Shown here: positions 43,727-53,084 of the stretch, piece after piece | How the letters are laid out: each line of letters starts with the position of its first letter | Position numbering within the stretch: position 1 is the first letter of the stretch | From: Lachnospiraceae bacterium | Lineage (GTDB): Bacteria; Bacillota; Clostridia; Lachnospirales; Lachnospiraceae | DNA: 64,000 nt | Assembly: GCA_910575835.1 (NCBI GenBank) | Contig: CAJTGB010000016.1 | Coordinates: 40,075-104,074 of the forward strand | Direction: 5' to 3' | The notes under the pieces: generated by a model | Seen by the model: the letters and a program-made list of their open reading frames with translations, nothing else | Databases searched by the model: none | What the model was told of the DNA's origin: nothing | Made by a program: the position numbers and the translations under genes

Positions 43727-45466
43727 TTAAATATTTTCAAAATTACGATGGTACAATGCCTCATAGATTCCCTTCCTCTGAAGCAGTTCCTCATGTGTAC
43801 CCTCTTCTGCGATCCCGTCTTCCGTCAATACCAGAATCCTCTGCGCATTCTGGATCGTCGTAAGCCTGTGTGCGATCACGAAGGTTGTCCTCTGTCTTGC
43901 CAAGCCCTCCAACGACTTCTGCACCACCTGCTCACTCTCGTTATCTAACGCCGAGGTCGCCTCGTCAAATATTAGTATGGGCGGATTCTTCAAAAATACT
44001 CTCGCAATCGACAATCTCTGCTTCTGTCCTCCCGAGAGCTTCACGCCTCTCTGTCCGATGTCCGTATGATATCCCTGCGGCAGCCCCATGATAAATTCAT
44101 GGGCATTGGCATTCTTCGCCGCTCTTACCACATCTTCATCTGTCGCATCCATCCTGCCGTAACGGATATTGTCAAGCACCGTCCCGGCAAACAGATAGAC
44201 ATCCTGCTGAACGATGCCGACATTGCTGCGCAGATCGTCAAGCTTCATATCCCTGATATCCGTTCCGTCGATCCTGATCGCTCCCGACGACACCTCATAG
44301 AATCTGGGGATCAGACTGCACAGCGTCGTCTTGCCGACGCCGGACGGCCCGACCAGAGCCATATAATCTCCTGCCTCTACCTTAAGGTTGATATTGTTCA
44401 GCACCTTCTCATTCTGCTCCTCATATCGGAAGGACACGTCACAAAACTCGATCTCGCCCTTCATCTGGCCCACCGATACTGCATTCGGCCCGTCCTTGAT
44501 ATCCGGCGCGATCGCAAGGATCTCAAGAAACCGTTCGAATCCTGAGTATCCGTTCTGGAACTGCTCGGTAAATGTGACCAGCTTCTTGACCGGATCAGTA
44601 AAATTATTAATATACAGAAGGAATGTGATCAGATCCGTAAGCGCCACCGCTTTCGCGAGCATCATCTGAACGCCAGCAACCAGAACCACCACCGTGATCA
44701 GCGTGCTCATGGCTCCAAGACCGGAATTGTAGATTCCCATGTACTTGTAGCTGACCTTCTTCGCCGCCACGAAGTTATCATTCCCTCTTTTGAACTTCTT
44801 CATCTCTTCTTTTTCATTGGCAAATGACTTCACCACGCGGATCCCGGACAGACTGTCCTCGATCTGGCTGTTGATCTCCGCGATCTTCTCACGGTTCTTC
44901 TGGAACGCTTTGCCCATCTTCCCGTTAAAATAAAACGCATAGACCGCCATCACCGGAATAAAAGCAAACGCCACCAGCGCCAGCTTCACATTGACCATCA
45001 GAAGAATGGCAAACGAACCGATGATCTTGATCACGGATATGACCAGATCTTCCGGTCCGTGATGCAGCAGCTCGCTGATATCGAAGAGATCGCTCGTGAT
45101 CCTGGATAAGAGATGCCCCACCTTCTGATTGTCATAGAACGCGAAGGTCAACTTCTGATAATGCCCGAAGATATCCCTTCTCATATCCGCTTCCATCTTC
45201 GCCCCCATAATATGCCCGAAGTAAGCGATATAAAAATTACAGAAGATCTCAAGCAGCACGAGAGCGACCATCAGCCCTCCCAGCATAAGGATAGATCTCC
45301 CTGCCTGCGCCGCATCGAAGTACACGACCTCGTTGGTAATGTATCTCACTACCAGCGGAATGACCAATGTCACCACCGCTCCTAAGACCGCGAAAAACAT
45401 ATCGCTGTAAAACAGTCCCTTATATGGACCGTAATAGGCAAATAATTTCTTTAATTTTTCCCTCAT
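43727..45466 (-). CDS. ABC exporter, fused membrane and ATPase domains
   Basis: 579-residue half-transporter of the MsbA/LmrA type. N-terminal domain of six helices (residues about 15-310), then the ATPase: Walker A VGPSGVGKTTLC, Q-loop IVQQDVYLFAGTV, signature LSGGQKQRLSIARVF, Walker B ILIFDEATSALD, H-loop IAHRLTT. It probably works as a homodimer, as no partner gene is adjacent. The start lies 19 bp after prfA. Substrate unknown. Followed by a hairpin and a 57-residue membrane protein. Confidence 0.94.
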   Translation of the reverse strand: MREKLKKLFAYYGPYKGLFYSDMFFAVLGAVVTLVIPLVVRYITNEVVYFDAAQAGRSILMLGGLMVALVLLEIFCNFYIAYFGHIMGAKMEADMRRDIFGHYQKLTFAFYDNQKVGHLLSRITSDLFDISELLHHGPEDLVISVIKIIGSFAILLMVNVKLALVAFAFIPVMAVYAFYFNGKMGKAFQKNREKIAEINSQIEDSLSGIRVVKSFANEKEEMKKFKRGNDNFVAAKKVSYKYMGIYNSGLGAMSTLITVVVLVAGVQMMLAKAVALTDLITFLLYINNFTDPVKKLVTFTEQFQNGYSGFERFLEILAIAPDIKDGPNAVSVGQMKGEIEFCDVSFRYEEQNEKVLNNINLKVEAGDYMALVGPSGVGKTTLCSLIPRFYEVSSGAIRIDGTDIRDMKLDDLRSNVGIVQQDVYLFAGTVLDNIRYGRMDATDEDVVRAAKNANAHEFIMGLPQGYHTDIGQRGVKLSGGQKQRLSIARVFLKNPPILIFDEATSALDNESEQVVQKSLEGLARQRTTFVIAHRLTTIQNAQRILVLTEDGIAEEGTHEELLQRKGIYEALYHRNFENI

Positions 45467-45485
45467 TCAAATATTCCCTTTAGTA

Positions 45486-46556
45486 TTATTCATTCATATT
45501 GGCAAGCTTCGCACTCTGGTCTGCCGCGATGCAGGCGTCAATGATCTCCTGAATATCTCCGTTCATGATCTTGTCAAGCTTGTACAGTGTCAAACCGATC
45601 CTGTGATCCGTCACACGTCCCTGCGGAAAATTATAAGTACGGATCTTCTCTGAACGATCTCCCGTCCCGATCTGGCTCTTCCTTGCCTCCGCTTCCGCAT
45701 CATGCTGTTTCTGACATTCAAGATCGTACAACTTCGCACGCAGCAGGGCAAACGCTTTGTCCTTATTCTGTAACTGTGACTTCTCGGTCTGGCTGTAGAT
45801 CACGATCCCTGTCGGATAATGCGTCAGACGAACGGCTGAATCCGTCGTATTGACACATTGCCCTCCGTTGCCGGAGGCCCTCATAACATCGATCCTGATA
45901 TCCTTCTCATCGATCTGGACGTCTACCTCCTCTGCCTCAGGGATCACAGCCACCGTAATGGTAGACGTATGGATACGCCCGCCTGACTCCGTCTCAGGCA
46001 CACGCTGTACACGGTGCACTCCTGATTCATACTTCATCACTGAATAAGCGCCGCTCCCATTGATCATAAAGGTCACGTTCTTCATGCCGCCGATTCCGAT
46101 CTCTTCACACTCCACCAGTTCAACCTTCCACCGTCTGCCCTCCGCATAATGCAGATACATCCGGTAGATCTCCGCAGCAAACAGCGCCGCCTCGTCTCCG
46201 CCGGCGCCCGCACGGATCTCCACGATTACATTCTTCTCATCGTTAGGGTCCTTAGGGAGCAGTAAGATCTTAAGCTCTCTCTCTAACTCTTCGATCCTTG
46301 CTTTGGAATCATTCAGTTCTTCCTTCGCAAGCTCACGCATCTCTTCATCCGACTCTTCTTCTAACATCTGAAGGCTGTCCTCAACCGTCTGCTTACATGC
46401 CTTATATTCCTTATACGCTTCAACGATCGGAGACAAGTCATTCTGTTCTTTCATAAGTTTCCGGAATCTCTTCTGGTCATTCGCCACGTCCGGTTCCTGA
46501 AGCTCACTCAATATTTCTTCCATACGAATGAGCAGATCCTCTAATCTGTCAAACAT
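45486..46556 (-). CDS. prfA: Peptide chain release factor 1
   Basis: Recognises UAA and UAG stop codons and releases the peptide. 356 residues. The GGQ catalytic motif is in [19 protein letters not shown]; the codon-reading P-x-T is [15 protein letters not shown] start at ATG 46556 (MFDRLEDLL), preceded by CAGGAGGAATGAAG; the frame is open to 46688 but that would include an intergenic hairpin. In the order rho-rpmE-DUF1385-prmC-prfA; PrmC methylates the GGQ glutamine of this protein. Confidence 0.96.
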   Translation of the reverse strand: MFDRLEDLLIRMEEILSELQEPDVANDQKRFRKLMKEQNDLSPIVEAYKEYKACKQTVEDSLQMLEEESDEEMRELAKEELNDSKARIEELERELKILLLPKDPNDEKNVIVEIRAGAGGDEAALFAAEIYRMYLHYAEGRRWKVELVECEEIGIGGMKNVTFMINGSGAYSVMKYESGVHRVQRVPETESGGRIHTSTITVAVIPEAEEVDVQIDEKDIRIDVMRASGNGGQCVNTTDSAVRLTHYPTGIVIYSQTEKSQLQNKDKAFALLRAKLYDLECQKQHDAEAEARKSQIGTGDRSEKIRTYNFPQGRVTDHRIGLTLYKLDKIMNGDIQEIIDACIAADQSAKLANMNE

Positions 46557-46578
46557 CTTCATTCCTCCTGTATTATTA

Positions 46579-46614
46579 CAACAGTTCAGACAAGCTGCCC
46601 TGTCTGAACTGTTG
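46579..46614. repeat. Perfect 14-bp inverted repeat between prmC and prfA
   Basis: CAACAGTTCAGACA and TGTCTGAACTGTTG flank an 8-nt loop AGCTGCCC. In the mRNA it would form a strong hairpin ending about 23 nt before the prfA start. Its left half shares a 15-mer with the repeat at 27915-27929. Confidence 0.8.
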
Positions 46615-46641
46615 CTTATTATTTCAACATTAATGTTATCT

Positions 46642-47601
46642 CTATATCCCGGCAGACCCTTTACAGTCATATTCTCTATTGTATACACCCGTAACTACAC
46701 GGTCAAGACCTGACAGATCTTTTTTTACCGTCACATTCTCATATCCATGCTGCCGCATAAGCTTTGCCACATCTTTTCCCTGGCCGTAGCCAATCTCAAA
46801 CAGCAGATTCCCCCCATCTCTTATATAGGAAACGCTGTCTTCTATAATCCTTCTGTAAAAATACAGTCCGTCTTCCCTTCCGTCCAACGCGATCCGCGGA
46901 TCATGAAGGCGCACTTCATCCTGAAGAGTTTCAATCTCTGCTGTGCAGATATACGGCGGGTTAGATACAATGACGTCATACCCCGCCTGACCTTCGGCCG
47001 AAGCTGCTGAATCTGCTGAATCTGCTGAATCTTCCGATTCACGGCAAAGCCGCACAGAAGACAACTCCTCAAAAAGATCCGACTGTATCCAATCAGCATT
47101 CACACCCAGGCGCACAGCATTCCTCTTCGCAACCTTAAGCGCTTCTTCGGAAATGTCGCAGCCTGTTCCGTCTATCTGAGGGCACAGCCTCATCAGACTC
47201 AGCAGGATACATCCAGATCCGGTACACATATCCAGCACCCTCGTCCCGCTTCCTTTCGCGCGCAGGATCTTAAGCGCTTCTTCTGCCAGCGTCTCCGTAT
47301 CCTGCCGGGGAATCAGTACATGCTCATTAACATAGAAGGGATACCCCATGAATTCCTGCTCTCCGGTAATATGCTGCAGAGGAATCCGTCTCCCCCGCAT
47401 ACTGATATATTCCATATACTGCTCTGCCAGAGCTTCTTCAAGCGGCCTGTCCGGTTCTCCGTAGTACGCCGCACGGCTGATTCCGGTGCAATACTCCAGG
47501 AGATACCATGCATCCAGCGCCGCTTCCCCGACGCCTGCTTCCTCTAACCTTGCGGTTCCCGTCTCAATGATCTGCCGCAGTGTGAAAATTCTCTGCCTCA
47601 T
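46642..47601 (-). CDS. prmC: Release factor glutamine N5-methyltransferase
   Basis: SAM-dependent enzyme that methylates the GGQ glutamine of release factors. Motif [16 protein letters not shown]; the catalytic NPPY is in [16 protein letters not shown]-terminal helical domain with [23 protein letters not shown]. About 319 residues, longer than usual partly because of a Ser/Ala/Asp insertion ([13 protein letters not shown]) coded by three exact GCTGAATCT repeats just before NPPY. Start at ATG 47601 with TTGGAGAACAT upstream. It overlaps the DUF1385 gene by 38 bp. Confidence 0.93.
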   Translation of the reverse strand: MRQRIFTLRQIIETGTARLEEAGVGEAALDAWYLLEYCTGISRAAYYGEPDRPLEEALAEQYMEYISMRGRRIPLQHITGEQEFMGYPFYVNEHVLIPRQDTETLAEEALKILRAKGSGTRVLDMCTGSGCILLSLMRLCPQIDGTGCDISEEALKVAKRNAVRLGVNADWIQSDLFEELSSVRLCRESEDSADSADSAASAEGQAGYDVIVSNPPYICTAEIETLQDEVRLHDPRIALDGREDGLYFYRRIIEDSVSYIRDGGNLLFEIGYGQGKDVAKLMRQHGYENVTVKKDLSGLDRVVTGVYNREYDCKGSAGI

Positions 47602-48505
47602 ATGTTCTCCAATCAAATACCGCTTCCACCGCCTGAATCGCCACCTCGATCATCCCGTCGTCCGGCTCCTTGGTCGTCAGCTTCTGGATCGCAAGTCCCG
47701 GCTTACTGAACAGGTTCACAACGAGATTATCGCTGCGTCCTGCCAGTTTCAAAAGCTCGTAAGACACTCCCGCGATCACCGGAAGCAGCACGATCCGAAT
47801 CACGATCCTCATAAGCGGAGTCTCTGCCCGCACTAAGAGCAGCATAATAATACTGATTGCAAGCACCAGGAATAAAAAACTCGTTCCGCATCTCTTGTGC
47901 TGTCTGGAACTGCTCCTTACATTCTCCACCGTAAGCGGCAGCCCATGTTCGATACAATTGATACACTTATGCTCCGCCCCATGATACATGAAGGTCCTCT
48001 GGATATCCTCCATCCTGGAGATCAGCAGCACATATAATATGAAGATACCGATCCTTACGAACCCCTCGATCACAGTACGCACACCGTAAGAGGGAATATA
48101 TCTCTTCAACAGAGAAGACAGGAAATAAGGAAGCACCATGAAGATGGCGACTGCCGCCACCAGAGAAAAAGCCACCGTCACTCCCATCAGCAGACTCTCC
48201 TTTTTCTCCTTCTTAGAAGTCTCCTCCTTCGTCAGCTCTTTTTCCTTCTCCTCTTCCTCCTCATAAAAACTGGCGGAATAGGTCAGGGTCTTCATTCCCA
48301 GCACCATGGAGTCGATAAAATTAAAAACTCCCCGGATAAACGGGATCTCTGTCAGCTTCTTCCATCTATATACAATACTCTTATACGTCTCCTTCTGTAC
48401 GACGATCTCCCCGTCAGGCTTGCGCACCGCGACCGCATAGTCGTCCTTATGCTTCATCATGATCCCTTCAAGCACTGCCTGACCGCCTATGTTAGATGAT
48501 TTCAT
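47564..48505 (-). CDS. DUF1385 family membrane protein
   Basis: 313 residues with several membrane helices (around 105-130, 145-165 and 205-250). Opens with SNIGGQAVLEGIMMKHKDDYAVAVR and carries YHGAEHKCINCIEHG, the invariant block of the family. Function unknown; it is a constant neighbour of rpmE and prmC in clostridia, which hints at a basic cellular role. The ATG is preceded by AAGGAGCAATT; its 3' end overlaps prmC. Confidence 0.9.
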   Translation of the reverse strand: MKSSNIGGQAVLEGIMMKHKDDYAVAVRKPDGEIVVQKETYKSIVYRWKKLTEIPFIRGVFNFIDSMVLGMKTLTYSASFYEEEEEKEKELTKEETSKKEKKESLLMGVTVAFSLVAAVAIFMVLPYFLSSLLKRYIPSYGVRTVIEGFVRIGIFILYVLLISRMEDIQRTFMYHGAEHKCINCIEHGLPLTVENVRSSSRQHKRCGTSFLFLVLAISIIMLLLVRAETPLMRIVIRIVLLPVIAGVSYELLKLAGRSDNLVVNLFSKPGLAIQKLTTKEPDDGMIEVAIQAVEAVFDWRTYEAENFHTAADH

Positions 48506-48520
48506 AATTGCTCCTTATAG

Positions 48521-48549
48521 AAAAAGGTTGAGATCATACAACCTCAACC
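48521..48549 (-). terminator. Terminator after rpmE
   Basis: GGTTGAG and CTCAACC pair around a 10-nt loop. On the minus strand five U residues follow. It probably limits read-through from rho-rpmE into DUF1385-prmC-prfA. Confidence 0.75.
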
Positions 48550-48563
48550 CGATACCTGCTTTT

Positions 48564-48767
48564 TTATTTACCCATTCCGTACTTCTTGTTGAACTTATCA
48601 ACACGGCCGCGAGCCTGAGCTGCCTTCTGCTGTCCTGTATAGAAAGGATGGCATTTGGAACAGATCTCTACGTGGATATCTTCCTTTGTTGAACCTGTCA
48701 CAAACGTGTTGCCGCAGTTGCAGGTTACGGTTGCCTGATGATATGTTGGATGTATTCCTTCTTTCAT
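48564..48767 (-). CDS. rpmE: 50S ribosomal protein L31
   Basis: 67-residue ribosomal protein of the zinc-binding type: CNCGNTF and [11 protein letters not shown] supply the four cysteines. Start MKEGIHPTY at 48767 with AGAGGTGAAG upstream; the frame is open 12 codons further but without a ribosome site. In the rho operon. Confidence 0.96.
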   Translation of the reverse strand: MKEGIHPTYHQATVTCNCGNTFVTGSTKEDIHVEICSKCHPFYTGQQKAAQARGRVDKFNKKYGMGK

Positions 48768-48869
48768 GATCTTCACCTCTTCTTTATTTATTGCCGCGGG
48801 CAATCTGCCACGCTACTATATTCGTTATCTAAACAGCGTTGTTATTGTACCACAAAAACATTGCATTGT

Positions 48870-50207
48870 CTAGATGATTTTTGTCTTTTTTACCATTTGG
48901 ATCAATTCTGCATTATTGCGGGTACGGCTGAACATATTCAGAATATTCTCCACCGCTTCGTCTGCCCGCATACCGTTTAACGCACGGCGCATGGTATCGA
49001 CTGCCTCCTGCTCTTCCCTGGACAGCAGCAGATCTTCTCTTCTTGTTCCTGACTGCGGAATATCGATTGCAGGGAAAACTCTCTTCTCGGACAATTTCCT
49101 GTCTAACACAAGCTCCATATTACCGGTTCCCTTGAACTCCTCGTAGATCACGTCGTCCATCTTACTTCCGGTATTGACGAGCGCCGTTGCCAGTATCGTG
49201 AGACTTCCGCCGCCGCGCATATTCCTCGCCGCTCCGAAGAATCTCTTAGGCATGTGCAGCGCCGCAGGGTCAAGACCTCCTGACAGCGTTCTTCCTGAAG
49301 GCGGAACCGTAAGGTTATATGCCCTTGCCAGACGCGTGATGCTGTCTAACAATATCATTACATCCTTCTTATGCTCCACTAAACGCTTCGCGCGCTCTAT
49401 CACCATCTCCGAAACACGCTTATGATGTTCCGGCAATTCGTCAAACGTAGAATAAATGACCTCCACGTTATCCCCTTCGATCGTCTCCTTAATATCCGTT
49501 ACCTCCTCCGGACGTTCGTCGATCAGAAGGATCAGCAGATGGATCTCAGGATTGTTCCTCCTGACTGACAGCGCTACCTGCTTAAGCAGAGTCGTCTTAC
49601 CGGCTTTGGGAGGCGATACGATCATGCCTCGCTGTCCCTTGCCGATAGGAGACAGAAGATCCACGATCCTCATGGCAGTGCTTGTCCTACTGCTCTCAAG
49701 CCTTAATCTCTCATCAGGAAAGATCGGAGTCATATCTTCAAAATTCGTTCTCCGCATTGCCTTCATCGGGTCGATATTATTGATTCTGGTTAAGTATAAT
49801 AAAGCGCTGAACTTCTCCTGCTGCGTTTTGATCCGCGTATGTCCTTCTAAGATATCTCCCGTCTTAAGGTTGAACTTACGGATCTGTGAAGGCGATACAT
49901 ACACGTCGTTCTCTCCCGGCAGATAATTGGCGCTCCGAATAAATCCATACCCATCCGGGAGTACCTCTAAGATTCCGCAAGCCGTAATTCCACTGTCCAG
50001 TCTGTCTATATCATGAATCTCTTTATCTCCTGTATTCGCAGACATCTCTTTCACTGCTTCTCTGGAGGCCTGTTTCTCCTTCTCATCCTCCTCTAGCATG
50101 CGCTCCACCAGCTCTGCTTTCTTCATGGCCGATATCCCCTTTAAGCCTCTTGCTTTCGCAAGATCTCTAAGTGTAGATAACGGCAGCGATTCATATTTTT
50201 CTCTCAT
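48870..50207 (-). CDS. rho: Transcription termination factor Rho
   Basis: Hexameric RNA helicase that ends transcription, 445 residues. N-terminal SAP-like region ([21 protein letters not shown]), cold-shock RNA-binding fold ([27 protein letters not shown]), then the ATPase: Walker [15 protein letters not shown], Walker [19 protein letters not shown]-loop [12 protein letters not shown] and R-loop region. No large insertion. First gene of the rho-rpmE group. Confidence 0.97.
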   Translation of the reverse strand: MREKYESLPLSTLRDLAKARGLKGISAMKKAELVERMLEEDEKEKQASREAVKEMSANTGDKEIHDIDRLDSGITACGILEVLPDGYGFIRSANYLPGENDVYVSPSQIRKFNLKTGDILEGHTRIKTQQEKFSALLYLTRINNIDPMKAMRRTNFEDMTPIFPDERLRLESSRTSTAMRIVDLLSPIGKGQRGMIVSPPKAGKTTLLKQVALSVRRNNPEIHLLILLIDERPEEVTDIKETIEGDNVEVIYSTFDELPEHHKRVSEMVIERAKRLVEHKKDVMILLDSITRLARAYNLTVPPSGRTLSGGLDPAALHMPKRFFGAARNMRGGGSLTILATALVNTGSKMDDVIYEEFKGTGNMELVLDRKLSEKRVFPAIDIPQSGTRREDLLLSREEQEAVDTMRRALNGMRADEAVENILNMFSRTRNNAELIQMVKKTKII

Positions 50208-50367
50208 ATAGTTATTCCTTTCAAATATTATTTTTTTCCATTAAATATACAAATATTCGATGTATCCATACCTAATATATATTCACTGGGATTGAGGGGC
50301 CTGAACTGACCCAGTTGGAATTAGATGTTATTATACTACATTTATTGGAAATTTAAAAGCCTTTTTA

Positions 50368-50396
50368 TTGATTTGATTCATTAAGAATGTTATTAT
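50368..50396 (+). promoter_or_regulatory. Promoter of the radical SAM-DUF4364-chrA group
   Basis: TTGATT (50368-50373), 17 bp, then TATTAT (50391-50396), about 32 nt before the start codon. Divergent from rho. Confidence 0.6.
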
Positions 50397-50427
50397 AGTT
50401 ACACATGACAAAGGCGGTGAAACAGCT

Positions 50428-51363
50428 ATGGCAGCGTACTGGGACAACAGACGGTACTATTCTCTCGATCATTATCTGAAGCAGACCTATGGCGAGAAGA
50501 TGTATAAGATCTCCCTGGATGCAGGCATGACCTGCCCCAACCGGGACGGTACTATAGGAGACCGCGGCTGTATCTTCTGCAGCGCAGGCGGATCTGGAGA
50601 TTTTGCCGCAGACCGGCGTCTCTCCATCACGGAACAGATCAGAATGGGCAAGGAGCAGGCCTCTAAAAAATATTCCGGCAATTCTTACATTGCATATTTT
50701 CAGGCGTATACGAACACCTACGCACCCGTTTTTCATCTGCGCCGGATATTTACCGAAGCTTTGCAGCATCCTGATATCCGCATTCTGGATATCGCCACAA
50801 GGCCGGACTGCCTTGGAGCAGACGTGCTGGAACTATTAGAAGAATTGAACAAGATCAAGCCTGTCTGGGTAGAATTGGGATTACAGACTATCCATCCAGA
50901 GACAGCCGGATTCATCCGAAGGGGCTATGATCTCTCTGTATTTGAACAGGCAGTTTCGAATCTGCGGGCAATATCCCTCCCCGTAATCGTCCACACGATC
51001 CTTGGACTTCCCGGAGAAGGGACCAAATATCTGCTGGCCACCGTCGCATATCTGAACGCTCTGGATATCCAAGGCGTAAAATTTCAATTATTACATATAT
51101 TAAAGCATACCGATCTGGCCGATTATTACCGGGATCATCCGTTTGCGCTTCCGAATATGGAAGAATATTATGAGATGCTTGGCCAGGCCCTATGCGCGCT
51201 GCGGCCCGATATTACCGTACACCGGATTACCGGCGACGGCCCCAGGTCACTTCTGATCGCCCCATTATGGACAGGGCATAAGCGCCGGGTGCTGAACGGC
51301 CTGCATGCCTACCTGAAAGAGCACGATATCTGGCAGGGGAAAAACTACAGAGAAGAATCTTAA
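50428..51363 (+). CDS. Radical SAM protein, YtqA/MnmL family (TIGR01212)
   Basis: 311 residues. The cluster cysteines are in GMTCPNRDGTIGDRGCIFC, the spacing typical of TIGR01212, rather than the usual CxxxCxxC. Further blocks: YFQAYTNTYAP, IATRPDCL, WVELGLQTIHPETA, HTILGLPGEG. The Bacillus homologue YtqA has been reported to act in wobble-uridine modification (converting cmnm5U to nm5U, named MnmL), upstream of the YtqB/MnmM methylase, which is also in this window at 28 kb. That role is by homology. The start follows AAAGGCGGTGAAACAGCT. Confidence 0.87.
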   Translation: MAAYWDNRRYYSLDHYLKQTYGEKMYKISLDAGMTCPNRDGTIGDRGCIFCSAGGSGDFAADRRLSITEQIRMGKEQASKKYSGNSYIAYFQAYTNTYAPVFHLRRIFTEALQHPDIRILDIATRPDCLGADVLELLEELNKIKPVWVELGLQTIHPETAGFIRRGYDLSVFEQAVSNLRAISLPVIVHTILGLPGEGTKYLLATVAYLNALDIQGVKFQLLHILKHTDLADYYRDHPFALPNMEEYYEMLGQALCALRPDITVHRITGDGPRSLLIAPLWTGHKRRVLNGLHAYLKEHDIWQGKNYREES

Positions 51364-51397
51364 AGAGAAGAATCTATAAATGAAAGGAACAGGAAGC

Positions 51398-51910
51398 ATG
51401 GACAAACCTCTCAAATTATATAAGCTTATTATTTTATATATCCTCAACAGGGTAGATTTCCCTCTGACCAACGCGCAGATCTCCGAATTCATCCTGGATG
51501 AAGGCTATACGACCTATTTCAAACTTCAGCAGACAATCTCCGAATTGGTAGAATCCAATCTCATCCGCGAAGAATCTACCCACAACAGGACCTTCTATCA
51601 CATCACGGAAGAAGGAACTGAGATCGTCTATTATTTCAAGAGCGATATCTCTCCTGCCATCCAGAAGGATATCAATAACTTTCTAAAACAGAAAAAATAC
51701 GAACTGAAGAATGAAGTATCCGTTAAATCCGACTATCACCGCAATCCTAACGGTGAATATTCTGTGAAGTGCCAGGTCATTGAACAGCGGATCCCTTTGA
51801 TCGAGCTGACTGTGACCGCGCCTACGGAAGACGAGGCCGAGACGATCGCCAATAACTGGACGCGGAAGAATCAGGAACTCTATGCATATATTATGTCACA
51901 ATTACTATGA
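51398..51910 (+). CDS. DUF4364 family protein
   Basis: About 170 residues with a winged-helix N-terminus (LYKLIILYILNRVDFPLTNAQISEFI, LQQTISELVESNLI) and a second domain with beta strands. Common in Lachnospiraceae and probably DNA-binding, but its targets are unknown. Start chosen at ATG 51398 after GGAACAGGAAGC; ATG 51380 would add six residues. 34 bp after the radical SAM gene and just before the chromate transporter pair, on the same strand. Confidence 0.85.
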   Translation: MDKPLKLYKLIILYILNRVDFPLTNAQISEFILDEGYTTYFKLQQTISELVESNLIREESTHNRTFYHITEEGTEIVYYFKSDISPAIQKDINNFLKQKKYELKNEVSVKSDYHRNPNGEYSVKCQVIEQRIPLIELTVTAPTEDEAETIANNWTRKNQELYAYIMSQLL

Positions 51911-51928
51911 TAGGAGCGTTTCACAACT

Positions 51929-52480
51929 ATGAGAACCAAAAAATTAGCAGAATTATATATCAGTTTTTTCAAAATCGGCGGACTCACCTTCGGAGGCGGT
52001 CTCGCCATGCTGCCTATGCTGCAGCGGGAGGTCGTTCAGAAGCATGGATGGTGTACGGAAGAAGAGCTGCTGGATATCTATGCCATCGGTCAATGTACGC
52101 CCGGAATCATTGCCGTCAATACCGCTACCTATGTAGGATATAAGCAGGCCGGATTCATCGGCGGCGTGTCGGGTACTCTGGGAATGGTCTCTCCTTCCCT
52201 TATCATCATCTGTCTGATCGCCTCTATCCTGCAGAACTTCATCCATATGCCCGTGGTATTGCATGCTCTGGCAGGCATCCGAATCGTCGTCTGCGCCCTG
52301 ATGCTCAATACGGTCGTCAGCATGATGAAAAAAGGGATCATCGATAAGCTTGGAGCCCTGGTTTTCCTTATTGCATTCATACTGGCCTGCTTTACTCCGG
52401 TTCCTACGGCGCTGGTCATCGTCCTTGCCGGAGCCGCCGGCATCATTGCAAAACGTATCGAAAGGAGGCGCAACGCATGA
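51929..52480 (+). CDS. chrA: Chromate transporter half-protein, first subunit
   Basis: 183 residues, one half of the split (short-chain) CHR family. Opens with FKIGGLTFGGGLAMLPMLQREVV and then YAIGQCTPGIIAVNTATYVGY, the two family motifs. About five to six membrane helices. In bacteria short-chain CHR proteins come as pairs, and both halves are needed. Despite the family name the natural anion may not be chromate. Overlaps the second half by four bases. Confidence 0.9.
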   Translation: MRTKKLAELYISFFKIGGLTFGGGLAMLPMLQREVVQKHGWCTEEELLDIYAIGQCTPGIIAVNTATYVGYKQAGFIGGVSGTLGMVSPSLIIICLIASILQNFIHMPVVLHALAGIRIVVCALMLNTVVSMMKKGIIDKLGALVFLIAFILACFTPVPTALVIVLAGAAGIIAKRIERRRNA

Positions 52481-53031
52481 TCTATCTGATTCTGGCATAT
52501 GAATTCTTCAAGATCGGTCTGTTCTCCATCGGAGGCGGCATGGCGACGCTGCCCTTCCTGATGGATCTGACGAATAAATACGACTGGTTTACCGCAAGCG
52601 AGCTTACCAACATGGTCGCGATCAGCGAGAGTACCCCCGGCCCTGTGGGAATCAATATGGCGACCTATGCCGGCTACAACGCCGCGGGCGTCCCCGGTGC
52701 GATCGTTGCCACACTGGCCCTTACTGCACCGGCATTGATCATTATTGTATTGATCGCAAAGTTTCTGGAGAACTTCAGTGAAAATAAGAACGTTAAGGCC
52801 GCTTTCTACGGCATCCGTCCTGCCGTAGCCGCTCTGATCGGTTACGCAGTGTGGGAATTGCTTAAGATCGCGATCGTATCGGTCACAGACGGAAATGTGC
52901 AGGTGAATGTGATCAACGTATCGGTCTGCGCCGTTACATTTGCCCTGCTGCAGGTGAAGAAGCTTGGAAAGCTGCACCCGCTGGTGTGGATCGCGGCCGG
53001 GGCCTGTGTAGGGATCGCGCTTAGGATGTAA
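52477..53031 (+). CDS. chrA: Chromate transporter half-protein, second subunit
   Basis: 184 residues, the partner of the preceding half. Same motifs in its own version: FFKIGLFSIGGGMATLPFLMDL and VAISESTPGPVGINMATYAGY. The pair arises from an old duplication and inserts in opposite orientations (family knowledge). ATGA overlap with the first half; the AAAGGAGG site lies inside the upstream gene. Confidence 0.9.
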   Translation: MIYLILAYEFFKIGLFSIGGGMATLPFLMDLTNKYDWFTASELTNMVAISESTPGPVGINMATYAGYNAAGVPGAIVATLALTAPALIIIVLIAKFLENFSENKNVKAAFYGIRPAVAALIGYAVWELLKIAIVSVTDGNVQVNVINVSVCAVTFALLQVKKLGKLHPLVWIAAGACVGIALRM

Positions 53032-53084
53032 CTGTATCTAAGCGTCCGAAACACATCTTTATAATCCGTCCGCAATCAGACATC

